Source: Streptomyces buecherae | GTDB lineage: Bacteria; Actinomycetota; Actinomycetes; Streptomycetales; Streptomycetaceae | NCBI RefSeq assembly: GCF_014295035.1 | Contig: NZ_CP060404.1 | Coordinates: 5,930,501-5,994,500 of the forward strand | Reading direction: 5' to 3' | Length of the DNA stretch: 64,000 bases | Shown: positions 35,173-42,531 of the stretch, piece after piece | Layout of the letters: each line of letters begins with the position of its first letter | Numbering within the stretch: the first letter of the stretch is position 1 | Program-made: the position numbers and the translations under genes | Notes under the pieces: model-generated | What the model was told of the DNA's origin: nothing | Databases searched by the model: none | The model's input: the letters and a program-made list of their open reading frames with translations, nothing else

Positions 35173-35493
35173 GCCACGGCGCTGGTGGGTGAGGCGGGCG
35201 GCCCTGGCGAGCGGGGGCTCGTCCCGTGGTGGGCCCGAGCCGGGTGGGGCGGGGTGAGGCGGAGGGCGACGGGGTGGGCGCGCGCGGCTGTGGGCGCGCC
35301 CGTGGCGCCCGTGGGGGGAGTGCGGGGGAAACGCCCGCCTCTGGGGTGTGATGCGCCAACCGTCGCCCATGAACCGAATGCTGGCGTTTCCGCGTCCGGA
35401 CATGCACCGCTGCGCACCATCGCCCGGGCACCAGGACGCCAGAGGGCGACGCACGGCGTAGCGGCAGGTAGCTCACCACGGAGGGGAAAGCTC
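35173..35493. other. 321-bp spacer, no gene seen
   Basis: GC-rich G-runs on the plus strand for the first 150 bp, then a less biased stretch (AACCGAATGCTGGCGTTTCCG) that probably holds the promoter of the ATP-binding gene. Confidence 0.5.
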
Positions 35494-35982
35494 ATGTCCG
35501 CCGATGCACCAGTCGCCCCCACAGTCACCCGCACCCCGACCGCCGCTCCGACGACACCGGTCATAGCCGCCCCGCTGGGCACCTGGCGGTACACCCTGTA
35601 CCTGCCGCACAGCCCGCTCGCTCCGAGCGTGGCCCGCGCCACGGTCCGCACCGTGCTCCGCGTCCACGGCCCGATCAGCCTCACCGACCGCGCTGAGCTG
35701 CTGGTTTCCGAGCTGGCCAGCAACGCCTTCCGGTACGCCCGAGGCCCGGCCTCGCTCCGGCTGGCCTGGCGGGCCGGCGTGCTGCGGCTCAGCGTGCGCG
35801 ACACCAGTCCGGAACTCCCCGCCCCGCCGAGAACGGGCCCGTGGGACCTCACCCAGGAGGGTGGCCGGGGCTTGTGCCTGATCGGCGAATACGCCGACAG
35901 ATGGAGTTGCTACCGGCTCGCGGGGCGCGGTCGGCAGGCGCGTGGAAGCGGCAAGGTCGTGTGGTGTGAGCTGATCGCCTAG
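35494..35982 (+). CDS. ATP-binding regulatory protein (RsbW/HATPase_c_2 type)
   Basis: A 162-residue stand-alone GHKL ATPase domain of the anti-sigma/serine-kinase type abundant in Streptomyces. After a Pro/Thr-rich N-terminus come ARATVRTVLRVHG, the N-box LLVSELASNAFRYARG, LRLSVRDTSPELP (G1-like) and EGGRGLCLIGEYADRWSCY (G2). The ATG follows GGAGGGG. Such proteins phosphorylate or sequester partner regulators; no sigma factor or anti-anti-sigma gene is adjacent. Followed by a long terminator. Confidence 0.9.
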   Translation: MSADAPVAPTVTRTPTAAPTTPVIAAPLGTWRYTLYLPHSPLAPSVARATVRTVLRVHGPISLTDRAELLVSELASNAFRYARGPASLRLAWRAGVLRLSVRDTSPELPAPPRTGPWDLTQEGGRGLCLIGEYADRWSCYRLAGRGRQARGSGKVVWCELIA

Positions 35983-35999
35983 CCGCCGCGCGGGCGCGA

Positions 36000-36055
36000 G
36001 CGGGGCCCGGGGGCGGCGCGCACGCGCACGGGCGGGCGCGCTCCCCGGGCCCCGC
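36000..36055 (+). terminator. 13-bp perfect hairpin terminator
   Basis: GCGGGGCCCGGGG (36000-36012) pairs exactly with CCCCGGGCCCCGC (36043-36055), 18 bp past the ATP-binding gene stop. Confidence 0.75.
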
Positions 36056-36152
36056 CCGCCGCGACCGCCGCCGCCGGGGCACACCGACGTGCGCCGGCGA
36101 CGGGTGCCGGCCGTGTCGACCTGCGTCGTTCCGCCTTCCCGGTCGGTCCTTG

Positions 36153-36192
36153 CCGGCCCTCCCCGGCCCGTACCGGCCCCTCCCGGCCCGTG
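36153..36192 (+). repeat. 20-bp tandem duplication
   Basis: CCGGCCCTCCCCGGCCCGTA is followed directly by the near-identical CCGGCCCCTCCCGGCCCGTG; intergenic. Confidence 0.75.
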
Positions 36193-36363
36193 CCGTTCTG
36201 GGCGTTTCGTGGGGCCGATGCGGTCACGACGCGTTTGCGGAACCGGTTACGGGACACCCTCACTCTCACTCCGGCACACATCCACGTACCGCCCCCACCC
36301 GGGGGCGGCCTGGCCGGGAGAACCCGAGCTCAGAGACCTGTGAGTCCTGGGAGAGGAGCCATC

Positions 36364-36492
36364 ATGTTCAAGGCCATCGCTGACGTACTGCGCTCGATCG
36401 GCGGCGCCATCGCCACCGTCGTGACCCTGCCCTTCCGCGCCATCGCCCGCCTCTTCGGCGGCGCGTCCGACAGCGCGCACGGGCGCCACTGA
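36364..36492 (+). CDS. LPFR-motif small protein
   Basis: 42 residues, amphipathic: MFKAIADVLRSIGGAIATVV, then TLPFRAIARLFGGASDS and a basic tail HGRH. It matches the streptomycete LPFR small-protein type (VTLPFRALARLFGG). GAGAGGAG seven bases before the ATG is a strong ribosome-binding site, supporting translation. The helical N-terminus could lie on the membrane. Function unknown; not obviously linked to its neighbours. Confidence 0.85.
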   Translation: MFKAIADVLRSIGGAIATVVTLPFRAIARLFGGASDSAHGRH

Positions 36493-36691
36493 CACCCCCC
36501 GCACTCCGCGCCCGGCGCGCTTCCGTCGCCCGCCACCCGGCGCCGAGCGCCCCACCCCGCGCGCACCTCGGGCCTCGCGCAAACCATGACACCCCTCACG
36601 CCACCACCAGTGTCGATCTGACATCGAGCGGGCCCGGCCGGGTACCCGGTCCCGACGCCGGCCTTACGGACACGCCGAGGAGGCGGAACGC

Positions 36692-36769
36692 ATGCGGAAG
36701 ACCGGAAGAACGAGGAAGTCGGGTGCGGGAACGCACGCCGACAACGCCGACGACAGGGAGCAGTGGTGA
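36692..36769 (+). CDS. 25-codon ORF coupled to the ATP-grasp gene (candidate precursor or leader peptide)
   Basis: ATG at 36692 follows GAGGAGG at eight bases, one of the best ribosome-binding sites in the window. It encodes 25 residues: basic N-terminal half MRKTGRTRKSG and acidic C-terminal half DNADDREQW. Its TGA (36767-36769) overlaps the ATP-grasp GTG (36766), so translation should be coupled. A short peptide upstream of an ATP-grasp ligase and a peptidase-fold hydrolase recalls ribosomally made, modified peptides; alternatively it only acts as a translational leader. No homologue is recognised. Confidence 0.5.
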   Translation: MRKTGRTRKSGAGTHADNADDREQW

Positions 36770-38073
36770 GCGGAAAGAACATCGTCGTGATCGGGGCGGA
36801 CGAGGCCAACCTCCGGGTGCTACGGAACATGCCAGGCGCTGACGACCTCACGTTCCACGGCCTGTTCGAGCCGGACGAACTCCAGGGCGGCGAGGTGGAC
36901 ATGGCCAGCCTGGTGCAGAAGGCGATCGGCGCCATCGACGCCATCGACGGCGGCGTGGACGCGATCGTCGGCTACTGGGACTTCCCCGTCAGCGCGCTGG
37001 TGCCCCTCCTGAACGAGCACTACGGCACCCGTGGCACCAGCCTGGAGTCCATCGCCAAGTGCGAGCACAAGTACTGGAGCCGACTGGAACAGCGCAAGGC
37101 CATCGACGAGTACCCGGGCTTCGGCCAGGTCGACCTGGCGGCGGAGCGCCCCCAGCCCCCGGCGGGCATGAGCTTCCCGATGTGGGTCAAGCCCGCGGTG
37201 GCGTACTCGTCCGAGTTGGCGTTCGGCGTGGCCGACGAGCAGGAGTTCCAGGAGGCGGTCGGGCGCGTACGGGAGGGCATAGGCCGCGTCGGGCGCCCCT
37301 TCGACTACGTGCTCGACCGGCTGGAGCTGCCGCCCGAGATGATCGGCACCGGTGGCCAGGTGTGCCTGGCCGAGGAGTCGCTGAACGGCATCCAGGTCGC
37401 CGTGGAGGGTTACGTACACGACGGCCTGGTCACCGTCTACGGCGTACTCGACTCGATCGACTACCCGGACAGCCCCAGCTTCCTGCGCCACCAGTACCCC
37501 TCGACGCTGCCCGAGCCGGTGCTCGTCCGACTGCGTGACGCCTCGGCCCGCGTGATGCGGCAGATCGGCTTCGACAACGCGACGTTCAGCATCGAGTACT
37601 TCTACGACCCGCAGGCCGACGCGATCAACCTGCTGGAGATCAACCCCCGGCACTCGCAGTCGCACGCGCTGCTCTTCGAGTACGTGGACGGGGTGCCCAA
37701 CCACCACTGCATGGTCCGCCTCGCGCTGGGCGAGGACCCGACCCTCCCGTACCGCGAGGGCCGGTACCGGATGGCGGCCAAGTGGTACTACCGCTGGTTC
37801 GCCGACGCCGAGGTGCGCGCCACGCCGAGCCAGGCCGACATCGAGCGCATCGAACGCGAGGTGCCCGGCGTGAGCATCGCCCTGGTCCCCACCCGGGGCG
37901 AGAACCTCTCCGACGCCCGCGAGCAGGACAACTACAGCTACGAGGTGGCCCACATCGTCACCGGCGGGGACAGCGAGGAGGAACTGCGTCAGAAGTACGA
38001 CCGCTGCGTCGCGGCCCTGAACCAGCGGTTCGAGGTCACACCCCCCGAGGGCCCGGCCGAGCCGGGTCGCTGA
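36766..38073 (+). CDS. ATP-grasp ligase
   Basis: A 435-residue ATP-grasp enzyme (carboxylate-amine/thiol ligase superfamily). N-terminal Rossmann-like domain: KNIVVIGADEANLRVLRNMPGADDL ... VDAIVGYWDFPVSALVPLL. ATP-binding core: KPAVAYSSELAFGVADEQEF, YVLDRLEL, LNGIQVAVEGYVHDG, with the Mg2+-binding C-terminal motif FSIEYFYDP...INLLEINPRHSQSHALLFEYVDG (E, E-x-N). It resembles peptide or amino-acid ligases more than biotin carboxylase. GTG at 36766 has GGGAG at five bases; 36763 is an alternative. It is preceded by an overlapping 25-codon ORF and followed after 63 bp by the CocE-type hydrolase, forming a probable operon. The acceptor substrate is unknown. Confidence 0.87.
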   Translation: MSGKNIVVIGADEANLRVLRNMPGADDLTFHGLFEPDELQGGEVDMASLVQKAIGAIDAIDGGVDAIVGYWDFPVSALVPLLNEHYGTRGTSLESIAKCEHKYWSRLEQRKAIDEYPGFGQVDLAAERPQPPAGMSFPMWVKPAVAYSSELAFGVADEQEFQEAVGRVREGIGRVGRPFDYVLDRLELPPEMIGTGGQVCLAEESLNGIQVAVEGYVHDGLVTVYGVLDSIDYPDSPSFLRHQYPSTLPEPVLVRLRDASARVMRQIGFDNATFSIEYFYDPQADAINLLEINPRHSQSHALLFEYVDGVPNHHCMVRLALGEDPTLPYREGRYRMAAKWYYRWFADAEVRATPSQADIERIEREVPGVSIALVPTRGENLSDAREQDNYSYEVAHIVTGGDSEEELRQKYDRCVAALNQRFEVTPPEGPAEPGR

Positions 38074-38136
38074 GCGCCCCGCCAGCCGGACCGCCCGCGA
38101 GGCGACGCGGGCGCGAGGAAGGAGCGATCCCCACCC

Positions 38137-40281
38137 ATGCGACACGTGAGCGACCTGCCGTACGCGACGAAGGAGGAGCAGCACCTCACCATCCGCATGT
38201 CCGACGGCGTGCGCCTGTCGGCACATGTCTGGCGACCCGTCTCCTCCGAGGACGAGCCGGTCCCGGCGATCCTGGAGTACATCCCGTACCGCAAGCGCGA
38301 CCTGACCTCCGTACGCGACTCCGTCCACCACCCCTACCTGGCCGGTCACGGCTACGCCTGCGTCCGCGTCGACCTGCGGGGCACCGGGGACTCGGAGGGC
38401 GTACTGCGGGACGAGTACCTGGAGCGGGAGCAGGCCGACGCCGAGGAGGTGCTGGCCTGGCTGGCCGAGCAACCCTGGTGTGACGGCACGACCGGGATGA
38501 TGGGCCTGTCCTGGGGCGCTTTCGCCGCGCTCCAGGTCGCGGCCCGCCAGCCACCGAGCCTGCGGGCCATCGTCATCGCGTCCTTCACGGACGACCGGTA
38601 CGCCGACGACATGCACTACATGGGTGGCGCGCTGCTCTCCGACAACCTCGCCGAGGCGGGCACCATGTTCGCCTACGCCACCTGCCCACCCGACCCGGCC
38701 GTCGTCGGGGAGCGCTGGCGCGAGATGTGGCACGAGCGCCTGGAGAACACCGAGCCGTGGGTCCTGGAGTGGCTGCGCCACCAGCGCCGGGACGCCTACT
38801 GGCGGCGCGCGTCGGTCTGCGAGGACTACCAGGCCGTACGCTGCCCCGTGCTCGCCTCCAGCGGCTGGGCCGACGGCTACTCCAACGCCGTCACCCGGCT
38901 GCTCGCCAACCTGGACGTGCCCCGAAAGGGCCTGATCGGGCCCTGGTCGCACAAGTTCCCGCACCTGGGCGAGCCGGGGCCGGCCATCGGCTACCTCCAG
39001 GAGGTCGTGCGCTGGTGGGACCGCTGGCTCAAGGGCATCGAGAACGGGGTGATGGACGGGCCCATGCTGCGCACCTGGATGCAGGACACCGTGCCCCCCT
39101 CCACCTCGTACGCGGAGCGCCCCGGCCGCTGGGTCGCCGAGCCGGGCTGGCCCTCGCCGCACATCCGCCAGGTCACCCACCCCCTCACCCGACACCGCAT
39201 CGGCACCCCCGAGGAGGCCCCCGGTGGCATCGGCCGGCCCGGCGCGGCCGGCTCGGCGCCGGGGCCCGCCGCCGACGCCAGCGTGAGCGCGGACGCCGAG
39301 GCCAGCCCCCCGGTGGCGGCGGACGACGCGGACCGGCGCGGGGAGCCGGGCGAGGCGATGACGGTGCGCTCGCCGCTGTCCGTGGGCCAGTTCGCCGGAA
39401 AGTGGGCCTCCTACAACGCGCCCCCCGACCTGCCGTACGACCAGCGCGAGGAGGACGGCGGCTCGCTGGTCTTCGACACCGACCAGCTCACCGAGCGGGT
39501 GGAGATCCTCGGCTCGCCCACCGTGGAACTCGACCTCGCCGTCTCGGAGCCGGTCGCCCAGGTCGCCGCCCGGATCTCCGACGTGGCGCCGGACGGCAGC
39601 GCGACGCGGGTGACGTACGGCATCCTCAACATCGGCCGCGGCGACGGCACCGCGGACCCCACCCCGTTGGAGCCCGGACGCCGCTACCGCGCGGTCATCC
39701 AACTCAACGGCGTCGCCCAGGCGTTCCCACCCGGCCACCGCATCCGGCTCTCCCTGTCCACCTCGTACTGGCCGCTGGCCTGGCCGCCCCCGCGCCCCGT
39801 GCTGCTCAGCGTGTACGAGGGGACGAGCACCCTGACACTGCCGGTGCGCCCGGCGGACCGGGACGAGGAGCCGGCGCGGCCGTTCGGGGAACCGGAGGGA
39901 GCCCCGCCGCTGCGCACCACCCGGCTCAGCCCGGTCGAGGAGCGCTGGGACGTCAGGCGTGACCTGGTCGACTACAAGGCCGAGTTGGAGATCGTGAAGG
40001 ACCGGGGCCTGGTGCGCTACGAGGACATCAACCTGGACGTGGGCAGCCGTGCCTACGAGCGCTACACGTCCGTCGCCGACGACTTCACCTCACCCAGCGG
40101 CGAGTCGGCCTGGACCATGCGCTTCCGACGTGACGACTGGGACGTCCGCGTGGAGACCCGCACGGTGCTGCGCTGCGACGAGCACGAGTTCCAGGTCGAC
40201 GCCACGCTGGACGGATACGAGGGCGACCGGCGGGTCTTCTCCCGCAGTTGGAACGAGACGGTGCCCCGCGACGGCCTGTGA
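38137..40281 (+). CDS. CocE/NonD-family hydrolase (X-Pro dipeptidyl-peptidase S15-like)
   Basis: A 714-residue alpha/beta hydrolase. The catalytic domain contains YLAGHGYACVRVDLRGTGDSEG and nucleophile Ser125 in MGLSWGAFAALQ; the acid and His probably lie around GWADGYSNAV and GPWSHKFPHLGEPG. The C-terminal jelly-roll (PepX_C) follows: VFDTDQLTERVEILGSPTVELDLAVSEPVAQVAARISDVAPDG ... HRIRLSLSTSYWPLAWP. A Gly/Ala/Asp linker (about 370-410) separates them, and an extra ~110-residue C-terminal domain is present. The family hydrolyses peptides, esters or amides. It is cytoplasmic by lack of a signal peptide. Pairing with the ATP-grasp enzyme suggests it trims or releases that enzyme's product. Confidence 0.88.
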   Translation: MRHVSDLPYATKEEQHLTIRMSDGVRLSAHVWRPVSSEDEPVPAILEYIPYRKRDLTSVRDSVHHPYLAGHGYACVRVDLRGTGDSEGVLRDEYLEREQADAEEVLAWLAEQPWCDGTTGMMGLSWGAFAALQVAARQPPSLRAIVIASFTDDRYADDMHYMGGALLSDNLAEAGTMFAYATCPPDPAVVGERWREMWHERLENTEPWVLEWLRHQRRDAYWRRASVCEDYQAVRCPVLASSGWADGYSNAVTRLLANLDVPRKGLIGPWSHKFPHLGEPGPAIGYLQEVVRWWDRWLKGIENGVMDGPMLRTWMQDTVPPSTSYAERPGRWVAEPGWPSPHIRQVTHPLTRHRIGTPEEAPGGIGRPGAAGSAPGPAADASVSADAEASPPVAADDADRRGEPGEAMTVRSPLSVGQFAGKWASYNAPPDLPYDQREEDGGSLVFDTDQLTERVEILGSPTVELDLAVSEPVAQVAARISDVAPDGSATRVTYGILNIGRGDGTADPTPLEPGRRYRAVIQLNGVAQAFPPGHRIRLSLSTSYWPLAWPPPRPVLLSVYEGTSTLTLPVRPADRDEEPARPFGEPEGAPPLRTTRLSPVEERWDVRRDLVDYKAELEIVKDRGLVRYEDINLDVGSRAYERYTSVADDFTSPSGESAWTMRFRRDDWDVRVETRTVLRCDEHEFQVDATLDGYEGDRRVFSRSWNETVPRDGL

Positions 40282-40465
40282 CCCACCCGGGGCGGCTGCC
40301 CGACCGCGCGCGGCCTCGGCCCCGCCCGCAGCCCCACCCCACGCGGGCCGCCGCGCGAACCGTACGGCGACACATGTCACCCGCGCGTCGTAAGACGGCC
40401 CGACCGGGGTACCCGAAGCACCTACCGACAGCCGCACACCCAGCACACCCAGGGAGAGACGCCAC

Positions 40466-40972
40466 ATGGCCGCCGCCAAGGGGTACCCGTCGAACACGAC
40501 GACCGACCCCAAGCCGCCGCCCGGACCGCCGAGGAAGGATGGGCGTACGCCGATGACCACAGCCGACTCCCCGCACCCGCACGACCGCACCACGGAACCC
40601 GTGGGCGAGTTGGTCCAGCGGGCCTCCCAGCAGTTGTCCCAACTCGTACGCGACGAGATGCGCCTGGCGCAGGCGGAGATGGCCCAGAAGGGCAAGCGCT
40701 TCGGCAAGGGCGGCGGCCTGTTCGGCGGCGCCGGCCTGGTGGGCGTCCTCGCCCTGCAGGCACTGGTCGCCACCGCGATCGCCGCCCTGGCCCTCGTGCT
40801 CGACGTGTGGGCCGCCGCGCTGATCGTCACCGCCGTGCTGGCCGGTGTCGCCGCGCTCCTCGCGGCCCTCGGCAAGCAGCAGATCAGGCGGGCGGCCCCG
40901 CCCGTGCCGGAACAGACGGTGGACAGCGTCAAGGCCGACGTGGCCGAAATCAAGGAGAGGGCACACCGATGA
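40466..40972 (+). CDS. Phage-holin-family-like membrane protein (DUF1469 type)
   Basis: 168 residues. A polar N-terminus (1-50) leads into VGELVQRASQQLSQLVRDEMRLAQAEMAQKGKRFGKGGGLFGGAGLVGVLALQALVATAIAALALVLDVWAAALIVTAVLAGVAALLAALGKQQIRRA, two membrane helices with the R-DE-(M/L)-x-LA-x-AE motif of this family, commonly encoded with DUF3618 proteins. It is not a phage lysis gene despite the name. AGGGAGAG precedes the ATG. Its stop overlaps the next start (ATGA). Confidence 0.9.
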   Translation: MAAAKGYPSNTTTDPKPPPGPPRKDGRTPMTTADSPHPHDRTTEPVGELVQRASQQLSQLVRDEMRLAQAEMAQKGKRFGKGGGLFGGAGLVGVLALQALVATAIAALALVLDVWAAALIVTAVLAGVAALLAALGKQQIRRAAPPVPEQTVDSVKADVAEIKERAHR

Positions 40973-41508
40973 CCAAGAGCAAGCCGCAGACGAACGAGTC
41001 CAGTCCCACCACCGAGACCACGAAGACCACCGGCGAGTCCACCGCCGAGTCAAACGCCGAGACCAACGCCAAGCCCACCACCGAGGCGTTGCGCGCCAAG
41101 GCCGAGGAGACGCGCCAGGAACTGGGCGAGACGGTCCAGTCCCTCGCCGAGAAGGCCGACGTCAAGGCCCGCGCACAGGAGAAGGCCATGGCCGCCAAGC
41201 AGCAGCTCGACGAGAAGACCGCGCAGGCCAGGACCCAGTTGCAGGACAAGGCGACGCACGCCGCCCACCTGGTGCGGGAGAAGACGCCGGAGCCCGTACG
41301 CGCCAAGGCGGTCGCCGCCTCCGAGCAGATCCGCGACAAGGCCACCCAGGTCGGCCAGCTCGCCCGGGACAAGGCGCCCGAGCCGGTGCTGGAGAAGGCC
41401 AGCCAGGGCGTCAACCTGGCCCGAGCCAACCGCACCCCGCTGTTCGCGGTGACCGGCGTGCTGGTCGTCACGCTGCTCGTCGCCCGCCGGGTCCGGCGGT
41501 CCCGATGA
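40969..41508 (+). CDS. DUF3618-like protein with C-terminal membrane anchor
   Basis: 179 residues. A Thr/Glu/Ser-rich N-terminus (1-40) precedes ALRAKAEETRQELGETVQSLAEKADVKARAQEKA, the DUF3618 helix, then long Ala/Lys/Glu/Gln helical repeats (KAAASEQIRDKATQVGQLARDKAPEPV type, apolipophorin-like). It ends with one transmembrane helix PLFAVTGVLVVTLLVARRVRRSR. Probably a membrane-tethered coiled-coil or amphipathic protein of envelope stress. Middle gene of a three-gene overlapping operon. Confidence 0.87.
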   Translation: MTKSKPQTNESSPTTETTKTTGESTAESNAETNAKPTTEALRAKAEETRQELGETVQSLAEKADVKARAQEKAMAAKQQLDEKTAQARTQLQDKATHAAHLVREKTPEPVRAKAVAASEQIRDKATQVGQLARDKAPEPVLEKASQGVNLARANRTPLFAVTGVLVVTLLVARRVRRSR

Positions 41509-41771
41509 AGCCGGTCGCACTCGCCTACAAGCCCGTGGGCTTCGCCCTGGGCGCTGCCAGCGGCATCCTCGCCGGCATGGTGTTCGACCAGGTCTGGAAG
41601 CGGCTCGGGCACGAGGACGACGCGCCTGACGCCACCGACGAGCACCGCGCCTGGGGCGAGGTGCTGGCGGCGGCCGTCGTGCGCGGCGCGATCTTCGCCG
41701 GCGTCAAGACCGCCGTGGACCGGGCCGGCGCCATCGCCACCCGCCGCCTGACCGGCACCTGGCCCGACTGA
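41505..41771 (+). CDS. DUF4235-family membrane protein
   Basis: 88 residues: YKPVGFALGAASGILAGMVFDQVWKRLGHEDDAPDATDEHRAWGEVLAAAVVRGAIFAGVKTAVDRAGAIATRRLTGTWP, matching DUF4235 (two short hydrophobic helices around an acidic loop). The start overlaps the DUF3618 stop (ATGA). The trio holin-like/DUF3618/DUF4235 is a recurrent actinobacterial operon of unknown, presumably membrane-homeostatic, role. Confidence 0.92.
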   Translation: MKPVALAYKPVGFALGAASGILAGMVFDQVWKRLGHEDDAPDATDEHRAWGEVLAAAVVRGAIFAGVKTAVDRAGAIATRRLTGTWPD

Positions 41772-41796
41772 CCCCCACCTGGAACCTGGCCGGCGC

Positions 41797-41825
41797 CGGG
41801 CCCGCCCTCACCGAGGGCGGGCCCG
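41797..41825 (+). terminator. 13-bp perfect hairpin terminator
   Basis: CGGGCCCGCCCTC and GAGGGCGGGCCCG with a 3-nt loop ACC, 25 bp after the DUF4235 stop. Confidence 0.85.
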
Positions 41826-41954
41826 CCGTGCGTTCGGGGTGGCGCGGATCAGTTCGGGTGGCGCGGGGGTGGGGGTGGGCCAGTCGGTGGGGCGTGCCGC
41901 TCGCACCCTGACCTCACGCGCTTTGGCCTCACGGTCACGCGGGACGGGCAGCGG

Positions 41955-42058
41955 GTGTGGCTGGATGCCCGGAGAAATCTCTTCCGGTGTGAGCAGCGAG
42001 GCCACACACGAGGCACTCCGAGCCAGCGAGGCTATGGCTGTCGGGGCACCTTGCCCGG
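41955..42058 (-). repeat. Copy A of a ~110-bp direct repeat bracketing the toxin module
   Basis: Shares GTGGCTGGATG, CCGGTGTGAG, the CACGAGGC...CCGAGC block, and GCT(A/G)TGGCTGTCGGGGC with copy B at 44384-44506, same orientation. It contains a weaker version of the copy-B terminator (AGGCACTCCGA / TCGGGGCACCT, 42011-42051), directly downstream of the immunity gene. The remaining ~180 bp before it hold only the previous operon's terminator. Confidence 0.75.
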
Positions 42059-42071
42059 TGAATCGCCGCGC

Positions 42072-42524
42072 TCAGGCGTCCACGGTGTTGAGATGCTCCT
42101 GAAGGACGGCGGCGATCTCCTCTAGTGAGCCTTGCGCGGGCAGAGGATCAGGGCCATGCCCGATCTCCACCCCAAGGTCGCTGTAGAACTCGATGAGGTT
42201 GGAGGCTGGGACGAAGTTGTCGCGCAGCGAGACGGCGAGTACGGCCGCCTCGCGGGCGGTGGCGTCCATGACCGACACCGCGCCGGAGTCGGCGCGAACC
42301 TGGGTAGCCAGGCCGCGCAGCCAGGTGCCATCCGGCAGTTGGATCTCGAAGGAGAGCCCGTTCGCGCGACCCGGACCCAACTGCTGTTCTGGCTTTGTCC
42401 ACGCCCCTGGGAACTCGCGTTTCAGGTGAGCTGCCAGGGTATCCAGCTTGAAAGCCCAAGCGGTCGCGTCATCTGACGGTGGGGTGAACGCGAAGGTGGT
42501 GCGGCGGTCGGTCCAGGTGGTCAT
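42072..42524 (-). CDS. Probable immunity protein of the upstream toxin
   Basis: A 150-residue cytoplasmic protein I do not recognise by family. It is acidic with mixed alpha/beta character: AWAFKLDTLAAHLKREFPGAWTKPEQQ, LSFEIQLPDGTWLRGLATQV, ASNLIEFYSDLGVEIGH, EEIAAVLQEHLNTVDA. It starts seven bases after the toxin stop, and its ribosome-binding site AGGAG overlaps the toxin's TAG, so translation is coupled. That placement, size and acidity are typical of immunity genes of polymorphic toxins. Assignment is by context. Confidence 0.65.
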   Translation of the reverse strand: MTTWTDRRTTFAFTPPSDDATAWAFKLDTLAAHLKREFPGAWTKPEQQLGPGRANGLSFEIQLPDGTWLRGLATQVRADSGAVSVMDATAREAAVLAVSLRDNFVPASNLIEFYSDLGVEIGHGPDPLPAQGSLEEIAAVLQEHLNTVDA

Positions 42525-42531
42525 AGCGCTC

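Larger units (their letters stand above)
35983..36363. other. 381-bp region: terminator, short repeat, promoter area
   Basis: Contains the hairpin at 36000-36055, a 20-bp tandem duplication at 36153-36192 and, after 36200, lower-GC DNA (GGAACCGGTTACGGG) that probably carries the promoter of the LPFR small-protein gene. No other gene seen. Confidence 0.55.

Noticed and set aside
40466..40972. Holin-family gene as a sign of a prophage
   Set aside because: It sits in the common chromosomal holin-like/DUF3618/DUF4235 operon; no other phage gene is nearby.
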